Source of the DNA: Candidatus Aminicenantota bacterium
Lineage (GTDB): Bacteria > Acidobacteriota > Aminicenantia > Aminicenantales > CALLJL01
Length of the DNA: 35,564 nt
NCBI GenBank assembly: GCA_026416195.1
Contig: JAOAFQ010000195.1
Location: 1-35,564, forward strand
Direction of reading: 5' to 3'
Shown here: piece by piece, positions 24,406 to 33,107 of the stretch
How the letters are laid out: every line of letters begins with the position of its first letter
Numbering within the stretch: position 1 is the first letter of the stretch
Position numbers and translations under genes: made by a program
Notes under the pieces: model-generated
What the model saw: only the letters and a program-made list of their open reading frames with translations
Databases searched by the model: none
What the model was told of the DNA's origin: nothing

Positions 24406-27400
24406 ATGAGAAAACAAATCTTTGTATTTACACTTATTTTTTTTCTTATTATAGCGTCACTCCAGGCCCAAGAATTGACTGGCTCCCTAAAAGGGACAGT
24501 CACAGATATAGAGGGTAATCCTTTGCCTGGAGTTGCTGTGACTATTTCCTCCCCCGCCATCATGGGGACTCAGTCCTTCATCACCACCGAGACAGGTTCC
24601 TTCCGCTTTCCTTCCCTTCCACCTGGCACTTATAAGGTGGTAGCTGAATTAAAGGGATTTAAAACCGTAGAAAGAACCGATGTTATTGTCAGAGTCGGGA
24701 TGACAGTGACAGTGGATATTAAGATGGAAGTGGCAGCGGTGGAAGAAGAAATTACGGTGGTAGCGGCTTCCCCTGTGGTCGATGTCCAATCAAGTAAGCT
24801 TGCCGTGACGGTTGATTCCAATATGCTTAAGAATATCCCCATGCGCCGAGACCTCTATGATATCATGACCGCCGCTCCTGGCGTTGTCTCCGAAGGGGCC
24901 ACTTACCGCCGAACTTTCTCGGCCCATGGCGCAACTGTAAGAAGCAATACTACTGCCTTTGACGGCGTCAATATGAATGACCCGGTCGTCATGTACACTA
25001 TAACTAATATCAACTTTGATGTTATGGATGAGGTCGAAATTATTACGGCAGGACACCCTGCCTCTATTGGCTATACTGACGGCGCTTATGTCAATATTGT
25101 TACCAAAAGCGGGGGCAATCGTTTTTCAGGTGGAGCAACCGTTTATCATACCCAAGAAGGTTTAAATCAACATCTTTGGACTGATGAACAGATCACTGCC
25201 ATGAAAATTGCTAAGCCGGAAGTGGATAAGAGCTGGATTGATGGTTCCTTCACCTTAGGCGGGCCAATAATGATTGATAAGATCTGGTTCTTTACCAACG
25301 CCCGTTACATTAAACTGGAGAGAAAAACCAATTACATCGGTCCTTGGACTGACTTTTTTGGTCGGACTCATTATCCCTATAATTGGACTCATGAAGAAAA
25401 GATGGGCTTCATTAAGTTAACCTCTCAGCTTTCTCCCAAGCTCAAATTCATGGGCATGTTCAATATGGTTGATATCTATCGTCCCATGTATGAGGAACCA
25501 GGATCACGAACTAACTTCATCTCTACTCGGACTTGGGACCACGAAAAGGGCTATACTGGTAACGCTATTATCAATTACATCCTCAATCAGAATACTTTTG
25601 TTGATCTTCGTTTCGGTTATGTCCATCGTTACTTTCCTCTACCTCTAAAAAATGAGGTTAAGGATTTACCTTTGATTGACGACTTGGGAGACCTTTACAA
25701 CAGTTTAACCACCGCCCGTTTCAATGAAACTTATTTGCGCAAACGCCTTCAAACTGGTCTTTATTTCACCCGCTTTGCAGATAATTTGCTTGGGGGAAGC
25801 CATGAAATTAAAGCTGGGATAGAATATGAAAATACCTATGGCGATTGGGATTGGTGGCGCAAGGACAATATGATTTGGTATATCGATAGTCGTAACCCCA
25901 ATCCTTATTATCGTTATTCTACTTATGGCTGGGTCGCTTTTTACATTTGCGGTCCAGACCAAGGTTCAACCAAAATTATTGATCGGGGTGGCCGAATTGG
26001 CGCCTACCTTCAAGATGCTTTTACTTTCAAAGATAGATTGACTCTAAATATAGGCCTGCGCTTTGACCGAAGTTGGGGGTGGAAACCAGCCGTAACCAAG
26101 AAGGCCGCCGGCAATCCTCTTTCTGTGTGGTTGGGCGAAAATATTGTCCGTCCTTGGGTGGCAACTAATTACCCCCAGAATTTCCCCAATGGCCTCAATC
26201 CTTGGGGAGATGCCACAGCACCTGAATGGAGCAACATTATTAACTGGAACTCCTTTTCGCCCCGTTTTGGCTTAACCTACGATCTCTTTGGCCATGGACG
26301 AACGGCTCTAAAATTCTCCTTTAACCGCTATACTGAATACCTCATGCTTCAGTATTTCTCCACTCTGCATCCCTTCTATCCTCGTTCTTTTTCTTTCCGT
26401 TGGTGGGATACTAATGGCGACAATTATCCCAATATTGGTGATACTTTCACTATGTATTCGGCCGATTTCCGAGGCATGGATCCTGAGTTTGCCAAGAAGC
26501 GCCTCGATCCTAACACCAAGTCGCCCTATAATGACGAGTTTCTAGTAGGTCTTCAACATGAGCTCTTCCGGAATTTCTCTTTAGGGATAAATTTCATTTA
26601 TAAAAACAAAAGCCATATTCTTGAAGATTCCCTTTATAATGCCGATTCGGGCCAATATTGGTACCATATTGATCAAGCTGAAGCTAAAAAATATTGGATC
26701 CCCTTTACGACGACTATCCCAGCTCAGGATGATTACCCGGCCCGAACAGTAACCTTATATATCCGCTCAAACGCTGCACCTCCTCTTTTCTACCGATTTC
26801 ACAATGTCCCCGAATTATATCGAAAATATTGGGCCATCGAATTTATTTTTAACAAGCGAATGTCTGAAGGTTGGCAAGTAAACGGTTCAATTGTTTATAG
26901 CAAAGCTTACGGCAATATCTACGGCTTCTATGACTACTCCTGGGGCTGGTCAGGCTTTGGCGATAATCCCAATACCTTTATCAATTATGACGGCCGACTA
27001 GATATCGATCGTCCCCTTCAGATTAAACTAATGGGTACGGCCCAGCTCCCATGGAAAATTTATCTTAGCGGCTACTACCAGTTTTATAGTGGCGCACCTT
27101 GGGTAACGAGCGGTTCAGTTTATCCCCCAGCAGCTTGGTGTACCGCCAATAACGCTTATCAAGATTATTATGGTGTCCTCTTTGAATCGCTTTCAAAGCC
27201 TCGTCGCTATCCTTCCTGGAATCAGCTCGATCTGCGAATCGAAAAGGAATTCGCTATTAGTAAATTCGGCCGCCTTGGAATTTATGTCGACGCGATTAAT
27301 GTGCTTGGCTACACCAGCGTTAATCTTGGCCTTAATGACACCCAATATTGGTTCCCTTCGGCCGAAGGCGCTAACCAGCCGGGAACTAAAACTCTTTACA

Positions 27401-27471
27401 GCTCCTATAAAGTAATTAGCTCCGTTACTGGCGTTAGAACCATTAAGGTCAGCGCTAGGTTCAGTTTCTAA
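24406..27471 (+). CDS. TonB-dependent receptor 2 (Oar/SusC-like)
   Basis: Outer-membrane receptor, 1021 aa. Order: signal peptide (LIFFLIIASLQAQ), carboxypeptidase-regulatory-like domain (GSLKGTVTDIEGNPLPGVAVTI, ~24-113), a linker VEEEITVVAASPVVDVQSSKL, the plug (MTAAPGVVSEGATYRRTFSAHG; FDGVNMNDP; GAYVNIVTKSGGNRFSGG) and a large barrel ending in IKVSARFSF with the C-terminal Phe expected for BAM-dependent insertion. It is very similar throughout to receptor 3 and less so to receptor 1. No SusD-type lipoprotein gene accompanies it, so it is Oar-like rather than part of a canonical SusCD pair. The ligand cannot be read from sequence. The ATG follows AAAGGAGGT, and a strong terminator follows the gene. 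Confidence 0.93.
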   Translation: MRKQIFVFTLIFFLIIASLQAQELTGSLKGTVTDIEGNPLPGVAVTISSPAIMGTQSFITTETGSFRFPSLPPGTYKVVAELKGFKTVERTDVIVRVGMTVTVDIKMEVAAVEEEITVVAASPVVDVQSSKLAVTVDSNMLKNIPMRRDLYDIMTAAPGVVSEGATYRRTFSAHGATVRSNTTAFDGVNMNDPVVMYTITNINFDVMDEVEIITAGHPASIGYTDGAYVNIVTKSGGNRFSGGATVYHTQEGLNQHLWTDEQITAMKIAKPEVDKSWIDGSFTLGGPIMIDKIWFFTNARYIKLERKTNYIGPWTDFFGRTHYPYNWTHEEKMGFIKLTSQLSPKLKFMGMFNMVDIYRPMYEEPGSRTNFISTRTWDHEKGYTGNAIINYILNQNTFVDLRFGYVHRYFPLPLKNEVKDLPLIDDLGDLYNSLTTARFNETYLRKRLQTGLYFTRFADNLLGGSHEIKAGIEYENTYGDWDWWRKDNMIWYIDSRNPNPYYRYSTYGWVAFYICGPDQGSTKIIDRGGRIGAYLQDAFTFKDRLTLNIGLRFDRSWGWKPAVTKKAAGNPLSVWLGENIVRPWVATNYPQNFPNGLNPWGDATAPEWSNIINWNSFSPRFGLTYDLFGHGRTALKFSFNRYTEYLMLQYFSTLHPFYPRSFSFRWWDTNGDNYPNIGDTFTMYSADFRGMDPEFAKKRLDPNTKSPYNDEFLVGLQHELFRNFSLGINFIYKNKSHILEDSLYNADSGQYWYHIDQAEAKKYWIPFTTTIPAQDDYPARTVTLYIRSNAAPPLFYRFHNVPELYRKYWAIEFIFNKRMSEGWQVNGSIVYSKAYGNIYGFYDYSWGWSGFGDNPNTFINYDGRLDIDRPLQIKLMGTAQLPWKIYLSGYYQFYSGAPWVTSGSVYPPAAWCTANNAYQDYYGVLFESLSKPRRYPSWNQLDLRIEKEFAISKFGRLGIYVDAINVLGYTSVNLGLNDTQYWFPSAEGANQPGTKTLYSSYKVISSVTGVRTIKVSARFSF

Positions 27472-27489
27472 AAAAGGCGGAAAAAAAAA

Positions 27490-27515
27490 GGGCCCCTTCA
27501 GGGGCCCTTTTTTTT
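27490..27515 (+). terminator. Rho-independent terminator after receptor 2
   Basis: Stem GGGCCCC / GGGGCCC with loop TTCA, an A-tract before and eight T after. It begins 18 bp after the stop codon. The flanking A- and T-tracts make it potentially bidirectional. Confidence 0.95.
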
Positions 27516-27554
27516 CTTTTTTCGCTTATTTTTGCTAATCAATAGAATTTCCTG

Positions 27555-27617
27555 AATCATTAATTATTCGATATTTTGAATTCAATTAATTGAATCAATC
27601 CAATTATTTGAATTCAA
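27555..27617. repeat. Cluster of AT-rich palindromes upstream of receptor 3
   Basis: Contains GAATCATTAATTATTC (27555-27570, near-palindrome), ATTCAATTAATTGAAT (27581-27596, perfect) and two copies of the palindrome TTGAATTCAA (27578-27587 and 27608-27617) exactly 30 bp apart. This is the layout of a multi-site operator or upstream activating region. A similar single element lies before receptor 2. Confidence 0.5.
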
Positions 27618-27739
27618 TATAGGCTGATCCCTTAGAAACTTAATTTCTTCTTCCTAAATTTTTTTAAACCCTATATCAGTTAATTGGCACAAATTTTGCT
27701 TTACAATTTATTGGATTTTATCCAATTAATTATTCACTG

Positions 27740-27750
27740 AAAGGGGGTGA
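27740..27750 (+). promoter_or_regulatory. Extended anti-16S-like element in receptor 3 leader
   Basis: AAAGGGGGTGA, one base different from the elements before receptors 1 and 2, 92 nt upstream of the ATG at 27832. The true ribosome site AAAGGAGGT lies next to the ATG. Confidence 0.45.
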
Positions 27751-27831
27751 AAAGAAGGGTTAATTTCAATTAGGTCATAAGGGAAATAAGAAGGGGGAAA
27801 GGATTTAAAAGGAAAAAAGGAGGTCGAGTCA

Positions 27832-30800
27832 ATGAAAATTAGAAAATTGGTTTTTTTGGTGCTATTGGTTTTCTTTGTTTCAAGGCTTCAAGGTCAAGAA
27901 TTAACTGGTTCCCTTAGGGGAACAATCACTGATCCTGAAGGGCACCCTCTACCTGGGGTTTCAGTCACTATCTCCTCGCCCGTTTTAATGGGAACGCGTT
28001 CCTTTGTTACCACTGAAACTGGTACTTTCCGATTCCCATCTCTCCCTCCAGGTGCCTATAAAGTTGTAGCCGAATTAAAAGGTTTTAAAACGGTTGAAAG
28101 AACTGATGTCATCGTTAGAGTTGGGATGACAGTGACAATTGACATTAAAATGGAACCGGCTCCAGTGGCCGAAGAAATAGTGGTTGTTGCACCTACGCCA
28201 GTTGTCGACATTCAATCAAGTAAATTATCAATAACCGTTGACTCAAGTATGATCCAGAATCTTCCCATAAGACGCGACCTGTATGATATTATGACAGCCG
28301 CTCCTGGAGTTGTTTCTGAATACGCTACTTATAGAAGAACTTTCTCGGCTCACGGCTCAACGGTCAGGGGCAATACCACTGCTTTTGATGGGGTCAATAT
28401 GAACGATCCTGTGGTCAGTTACACCATGACCAATATCAATTTCGATGTTATGGAGGAAGTTGAGATTATCACCGCTGGGCATCCTGCTTCTGTTGGATAT
28501 ACTGATGGGGCTTATGTCAATGTGGTCACTAAGAGCGGGGGTAATAGGTTTTCTGGAGGAGCTATTATTTATCACACCCAAGAAGGTTTTAATCAGCATC
28601 TTTGGACTGACGAGCAAATTCGGTCCCTAAATGTTTCTAAGCCTGAAGTCGATAAAAGCTGGTGGGATGGATCCTTTACTTTGGGTGGCCCAATTATGAT
28701 TGATAAGCTTTGGTTCTTCACCAATGGCCGTTACATCAGATTGGAAAGAAAAACTAATTTTGTTGGACCTTGGACTGATTTCTTTGGTCGCACCCATAAT
28801 CCTTATAATTGGACGCATGAAGAAACCATGGGCTTCTTCAAACTAACTTCCCAGCTTTCCCAAAAAATGAAACTTATGGGGATGTTCAATTTAGTGGATA
28901 TTTATCGGCCAATGTATGAAGAACCTGGCCCAAGGCAACCCTTTATTTCAACTCGAATCTGGGATCATGAAAAGGGTTATACTGGCAATGGGATTGTCAA
29001 TTACGTCCTTAGCCAGAACACTTTTCTAGATATCAGAATTGGTTATATTCATCGCTGGTTCCCTATCCCGATGCAAAAGGAAGCTCAAGATCTGCCTTGG
29101 ATTGACGATGCTGGTGACCTCTATGGCGGCCTGACTACAGCTCGGTTCAACGAGACATACTTACGCAAGAGACTTCAGTTAGGCGGCTATTTCACTCATT
29201 TCATAGATAACTGGCTTGGTGGCAACCATGAAATCAAAGGTGGTATTGAATATGAAAACACTTACGGTGATTGGGACTGGTGGCGCAAAGATAATATGAT
29301 TTGGTATATCGACAGCCGTAATGCCAATCCCTACTATTATTTTGGCGATTCTGGTTATGTCCTCTTCTACATCTGTGGGGCCGAAAAAGGTTCAAGCAAA
29401 ATTATCGACCGTGGAGGTCGAATAGGGGCTTATCTTCAAAATTCAGCGACCATCGCCGACAGATTAACCATAAATTTAGGCATTCGCTTTGATCGTTCTT
29501 GGGGGTGGAAGCCAGAAGTGAAAAAATCAGCTTCAGGTAACCCTCTTTCTGTCTATCTTGGTGAAACTATTGTTAAGCCTTATATTGCCTCCCGTTATCC
29601 TGATCGATTCCCGGCTGGCATCAATCCTTGGGGCGAATTGGTAGCCAAGAAGTGGGATGACATCATCAATTGGAATGCCTTTTCACCTCGATTTGGTTTA
29701 ACCTATGACCTGTTTGGAAATGGTCGGACGGCCTTTAAGTTCTCTTTCAACCGTTATACCGAATATTTGATGCTCCAATATTTTTCAACCCTTCATCCTT
29801 TTTATCCCAAGAGCTACGGCTTTTATTGGTGGGATGAGAATCGAAATAATAAACCCGACATTGGCGATAGGTTTTCCATTTACGGCACTCCCGATTTTAG
29901 AGAGATGGATCTAGAATTTGCCAAATTGAAACTCAATCCTGATACCAATTCTGCCTATAGCGATGAAATTATGACCGGTATTTGGCATGAGTTATTTAAG
30001 AACTTCTCTGTCGGTCTTAATTTCATTTACAAAGAAAGAAAAAATACCTTGGAAGATGTTAGATATGCTCCTGATACTAAGGAATATTGGTATCATTTAG
30101 ACCAACCGGCAGCTAAAAAATACTGGATACCTTTTACCACTACCGTTCCTGGAACTGACGCTTATCCTGATCGAACAGTTACTTTTTATGTCCTGTCTAA
30201 TGATGCTCCGCCAACTCTTTACCATTTAACCAACGTCCCCGAGTTAGTAAGGAAATATTGGGCTTTTGAATTAATTTTCAACAAAAGAATGTCAGAAGGC
30301 TGGCAACTAAGTGGCTCTGTCGTGTATTCTAAAGCTTATGGAAATATTGGAGGTTGGTTTGGGGAAAGCTGGGGTTGGTCAGGCGCAGGTGATAGTCCTA
30401 ACTGGTTCGTTAATCGATGGGGAAGACAATCGGTTGATCGGCCTCTCCAAATCAAGCTCATGGGTACGGTTCAATTACCCTACCGAATTTATCTCAGTGG
30501 GTATTATCAATATTTTAGCGGATCTCCCTGGGAAAGAAGTGCCAGCATCCGACCACCAACAGCTTGGTGCACTGCCAATAGGGCTCAAAGATTATGGTAT
30601 AGCGTGTTAATCGAGCAAGCTGGTTCAAGGAGAGGCAGAGCGTGGAATACCATGGATGCGAGAGTTGAAAAAGAATTTTCCCTTGGCAAGGCTGGAAGAA
30701 TCGGCCTTTATGCTGATATCACTAACCTTTTTGGTTGGTCAGATGTTTCAGTCGGTCTTTCTGACGTTTGGCGTTGGGAACCTGTCGCTGAGGGAGCTAA

Positions 30801-30897
30801 TCAGCCCGGAACAAAAACCCTTTATACTTCCTATAAAGTAGTGAGTTCTGTTTCCGGGGTCAGAACTTTGAAACTTTCGATTCGCTATAGTTTTTAA
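27832..30897 (+). CDS. TonB-dependent receptor 3 (Oar/SusC-like)
   Basis: Outer-membrane receptor, 1021 aa, same length as receptor 2 and collinear with it. Signal peptide (LVFLVLLVFFVSRLQGQ), carboxypeptidase-regulatory-like domain (GSLRGTITDPEGHPLPGVSVTI), plug with FDGVNMNDP and GAYVNVVTKSGGNRFSGG, and a barrel ending LKLSIRYSF. The first ~560 residues are close to receptor 2 (for example the run TYGDWDWWRKDNMIWYIDSRN is shared), while differences gather in barrel segments such as around residues 655-690 and 820-850, where ligand-contacting loops may lie. No SusD gene. The ATG follows AAAGGAGGTCGAGTCA. A strong terminator follows. The ligand is unknown. Confidence 0.93.
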   Translation: MKIRKLVFLVLLVFFVSRLQGQELTGSLRGTITDPEGHPLPGVSVTISSPVLMGTRSFVTTETGTFRFPSLPPGAYKVVAELKGFKTVERTDVIVRVGMTVTIDIKMEPAPVAEEIVVVAPTPVVDIQSSKLSITVDSSMIQNLPIRRDLYDIMTAAPGVVSEYATYRRTFSAHGSTVRGNTTAFDGVNMNDPVVSYTMTNINFDVMEEVEIITAGHPASVGYTDGAYVNVVTKSGGNRFSGGAIIYHTQEGFNQHLWTDEQIRSLNVSKPEVDKSWWDGSFTLGGPIMIDKLWFFTNGRYIRLERKTNFVGPWTDFFGRTHNPYNWTHEETMGFFKLTSQLSQKMKLMGMFNLVDIYRPMYEEPGPRQPFISTRIWDHEKGYTGNGIVNYVLSQNTFLDIRIGYIHRWFPIPMQKEAQDLPWIDDAGDLYGGLTTARFNETYLRKRLQLGGYFTHFIDNWLGGNHEIKGGIEYENTYGDWDWWRKDNMIWYIDSRNANPYYYFGDSGYVLFYICGAEKGSSKIIDRGGRIGAYLQNSATIADRLTINLGIRFDRSWGWKPEVKKSASGNPLSVYLGETIVKPYIASRYPDRFPAGINPWGELVAKKWDDIINWNAFSPRFGLTYDLFGNGRTAFKFSFNRYTEYLMLQYFSTLHPFYPKSYGFYWWDENRNNKPDIGDRFSIYGTPDFREMDLEFAKLKLNPDTNSAYSDEIMTGIWHELFKNFSVGLNFIYKERKNTLEDVRYAPDTKEYWYHLDQPAAKKYWIPFTTTVPGTDAYPDRTVTFYVLSNDAPPTLYHLTNVPELVRKYWAFELIFNKRMSEGWQLSGSVVYSKAYGNIGGWFGESWGWSGAGDSPNWFVNRWGRQSVDRPLQIKLMGTVQLPYRIYLSGYYQYFSGSPWERSASIRPPTAWCTANRAQRLWYSVLIEQAGSRRGRAWNTMDARVEKEFSLGKAGRIGLYADITNLFGWSDVSVGLSDVWRWEPVAEGANQPGTKTLYTSYKVVSSVSGVRTLKLSIRYSF

Positions 30898-30905
30898 AAG
30901 TTAAA

Positions 30906-30938
30906 GGGGGGTAGCTTTTGGCTACCCCCCTCCTTTTC
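30906..30938 (+). terminator. Rho-independent terminator after receptor 3, possibly bidirectional
   Basis: A perfect 10-bp stem GGGGGGTAGC / GCTACCCCCC with loop TTTTG, followed by TCCTTTTC. It lies between convergent genes. The minus-strand side carries CTTTAACTTTT, so it may also serve the TPR gene. Confidence 0.88.
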
Positions 30939-30969
30939 TTAAATAACAAGTTGGTTTCAAAATAAAAAT

Positions 30970-31971
30970 TTATTTTTTAATTTTTTCAACTGCTTCAATA
31001 ATGTTTTTAACGGTGGGAGCTTCTGGATTGTTAGGATCAATTTCCAAAAACTTTCTTAAATTTTCCAAAGCTTTTTCAAAATCGCCTTTATTAAGATAGG
31101 CCAAACCTAATTTATGATAAGGCTTGGACCAATCTTTTTTAATTTTAATTGCCAGTTCATAATAACGAATGGCCTCATCGATATTCTGATGGGAAAATAA
31201 GATCTCAGCCACATTATAAGCAGCTACTTCATCTTCAGGGGACACGTCAAGAGCTTGGGTAAAATATTTTCTGGCCGTCTCTAAATCGTTTCGTTTAAGA
31301 TAAATTTCGCCTAATCCCGCGAAAGCTCTTAAACTGGCGGCTGGGTCTTTTTTATAATCGCCATAAACCTCGATGGTCTTGTCAAGCACAAGTTTAAATG
31401 CAGCTTCAGCCTTGTCAAGGTCATCTTTCTTTAAATAACAAGTGCCAATATTCAGATGAACTTGGTGAATCTGAGGATACTTAGCTAGAAATTCTTCAAA
31501 AACTTTCAGGGCCTCATCATATTGGCCGGCCTCAATCAACTTGTTACCATCATCAAACAGTTTCATGGAAGTCTCATCTGTAGTCAAAGCAGCTAACCCA
31601 GTAATTTTCTTCAATGTAAATGTAATCGGAGGATTGGTTGCTAATTGACGCACATACATATCAGTCGAGGAGCTCACATAGCCAGGCTTGGAAGCAGTAA
31701 TTCGCCACATCCCAGTTCCCATTCCCGCAACGGCAAAATGTCCTTTTTTGTCTGATTTGCCCTCAAGTTTAGTCTTGCTAGTTAAACTTTCTACCGTAAT
31801 AATCGCCCCTTCAACGGGACGGCCATTTTCGTCAATAACTGTCCCGTTTATTCGGCCTTTACCAAGATTTTCTTGAGCTAAAGGAAAAGTCCAGACGAGG
31901 AGAAAAATCAAGAAAAATAAACTAAGGTGAACTCCAGATTTGATAGTGGCTACATTAATTTTATTAATCAT
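30970..31971 (-). CDS. Exported carboxypeptidase-regulatory-like domain + TPR protein
   Basis: A 333-aa exported protein. Signal peptide (LSLFFLIFLLVWTFPLAQ), then one carboxypeptidase-regulatory-like (transthyretin-type) domain, residues ~38-120: GRINGTVIDENGRPVEGAIITV ... GHFAVAGMGTGMWRITASKPGY. From ~135 to the end are TPR repeats: LIEAGQYDEALKVFEEFLAKYP, YLKKDDLDKAEAAFKLVLD, YLKRNDLETARKYFTQALDVSP, LFSHQNIDEAIRYYELAIK and YLNKGDFEKALENLRKFLEIDP. The same domain type opens the three neighbouring receptors. The protein is probably periplasmic and a protein-protein scaffold. The ATG has a GAAGGAGG site. It lies 45 bp downstream of the GWxTD lipoprotein gene. Confidence 0.9.
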   Translation of the reverse strand: MINKINVATIKSGVHLSLFFLIFLLVWTFPLAQENLGKGRINGTVIDENGRPVEGAIITVESLTSKTKLEGKSDKKGHFAVAGMGTGMWRITASKPGYVSSSTDMYVRQLATNPPITFTLKKITGLAALTTDETSMKLFDDGNKLIEAGQYDEALKVFEEFLAKYPQIHQVHLNIGTCYLKKDDLDKAEAAFKLVLDKTIEVYGDYKKDPAASLRAFAGLGEIYLKRNDLETARKYFTQALDVSPEDEVAAYNVAEILFSHQNIDEAIRYYELAIKIKKDWSKPYHKLGLAYLNKGDFEKALENLRKFLEIDPNNPEAPTVKNIIEAVEKIKK

Positions 31972-32016
31972 TTTGCCTCCTTCGTTCGGGTCTTCCTTCT
32001 CCTAATAAAATCTTTT

Positions 32017-33072
32017 TCAAATCTTCACCTTGATTAATTTTTCAATTTCCTGATCAGCAATTTCATTGGCCAACCTAAGATAAATAGCATATTCGCCTTT
32101 GTTTAGCCATATATTAACAGGCACATTAATTTCGTAAGAGGCGTCACGGTTGGCTTCCAGAAGACTTTCTCTGATTCTAATGGGATAGACCAATTCGTTA
32201 GACCAAACGACCTCCCCTTGTCTGTTTCTTACCGCGATCTTAAGGTTCAATCTGGCCTCAAGATTTTCCTCAGTAACTTGAAAAACCATTTTTTTATAGG
32301 GAACTTGAAGTCGAAGGGTTAAATTAGAACCGGTCGACCGATCATTCGTCGGAATAGCTTCCCAAAAGAAATTAAAAAGCTCGCCTCGAGCAAAGCGACG
32401 CTGCCGGGCCGCTTCTTCTTTGCTTAATTCATGAACCTGATAGATATTAGGCTGAATCATGGAGTGAATACTGCCTGGCATGGTTTCATCTAAATCGGTA
32501 GTTAAGACATAATCCCCAGTTCCATGGATATCAACAAAAATCAGCCTGACTTCCTGAGGTTTATGAAGATGGGAGAAAAGGTTATAATAGACCCAGATTT
32601 CGGTCGGTTTTTCGCCAGTTGCTTGTCGCTGCGATTGAAGTAAGGATCGAGGATCTTCATAAGCATCCATGGGTCGTCCACCCATTGGATTGACTTGCCT
32701 CTCGTGAGGTGGACCGAAAAGAATATAAATGCGGCCTCTATCTTGAAGCCATCCAGGTTTGGCTCCACGAAAAAGGCGATTTGCCTCTTCAATTCGCTTT
32801 AAATAGAGCTCTTTAAATTCATTCCTTTCTGTTCCTGGAGTCGGGTCTCGACGCTGCCAGAAATCTTCAATAAATTTCCCTCTCGCCTCAGGTGGCAATT
32901 CCATAAATATCCTGTTCTCTTCGGCGGTGATGATATAGCGAACTTTACTTAAAAAATCTTCACTAACAGGATCCAAGGCTAACTTTTTCTCGACCGAGGC
33001 ACAGGAAGCCAAAATAAGAGGGATAGCCAAAAGAAAAAAAGAAATATACATTTTTGTTGAAGGCCTCGACAT
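32017..33072 (-). CDS. GWxTD-domain lipoprotein 1
   Basis: Lipoprotein with a GWxTD domain, 351 aa from the ATG at 33072. The ORF track starts at 33111, but AAAGGAGG is 8 nt before this ATG, which gives a standard lipoprotein signal peptide with lipobox LASC (Cys24). Conserved elements: FLSKVRYIITAEENRIFMELP, FIEDFWQRRDPTPGTERNEF, PGWLQDRGRIYILFGPP, EIWVYYN and, at the C-terminus, a beta-rich domain (LNLKIAVRNRQGEVVW ... GEYAIYLRLANEI). The name-giving Thr is Gln here (GWLQD). The function of the family is unknown; members are common in Acidobacteriota/Aminicenantes-type genomes. It follows its paralog in the same operon. Confidence 0.88.
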   Translation of the reverse strand: MSRPSTKMYISFFLLAIPLILASCASVEKKLALDPVSEDFLSKVRYIITAEENRIFMELPPEARGKFIEDFWQRRDPTPGTERNEFKELYLKRIEEANRLFRGAKPGWLQDRGRIYILFGPPHERQVNPMGGRPMDAYEDPRSLLQSQRQATGEKPTEIWVYYNLFSHLHKPQEVRLIFVDIHGTGDYVLTTDLDETMPGSIHSMIQPNIYQVHELSKEEAARQRRFARGELFNFFWEAIPTNDRSTGSNLTLRLQVPYKKMVFQVTEENLEARLNLKIAVRNRQGEVVWSNELVYPIRIRESLLEANRDASYEINVPVNIWLNKGEYAIYLRLANEIADQEIEKLIKVKI

Positions 33073-33107
33073 GTTCATCTCCTCCTTTTTTCCTGTGCCT
33101 GCCGCCT

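Larger units (their letters stand above)
27472..27831. other. Intergenic region between receptors 2 and 3
   Basis: 360 bp holding the receptor 2 terminator, a cluster of AT-rich palindromes (27555-27617), a leader element AAAGGGGGTGA and the AAAGGAGGT ribosome site of receptor 3. No gene or RNA gene is recognised. Confidence 0.8.

Noticed and set aside
21029-30897. SusC/SusD polysaccharide utilisation locus
   Set aside because: No SusD-type lipoprotein, glycosidase or lyase gene accompanies the receptors; Oar-like receptors fit better.
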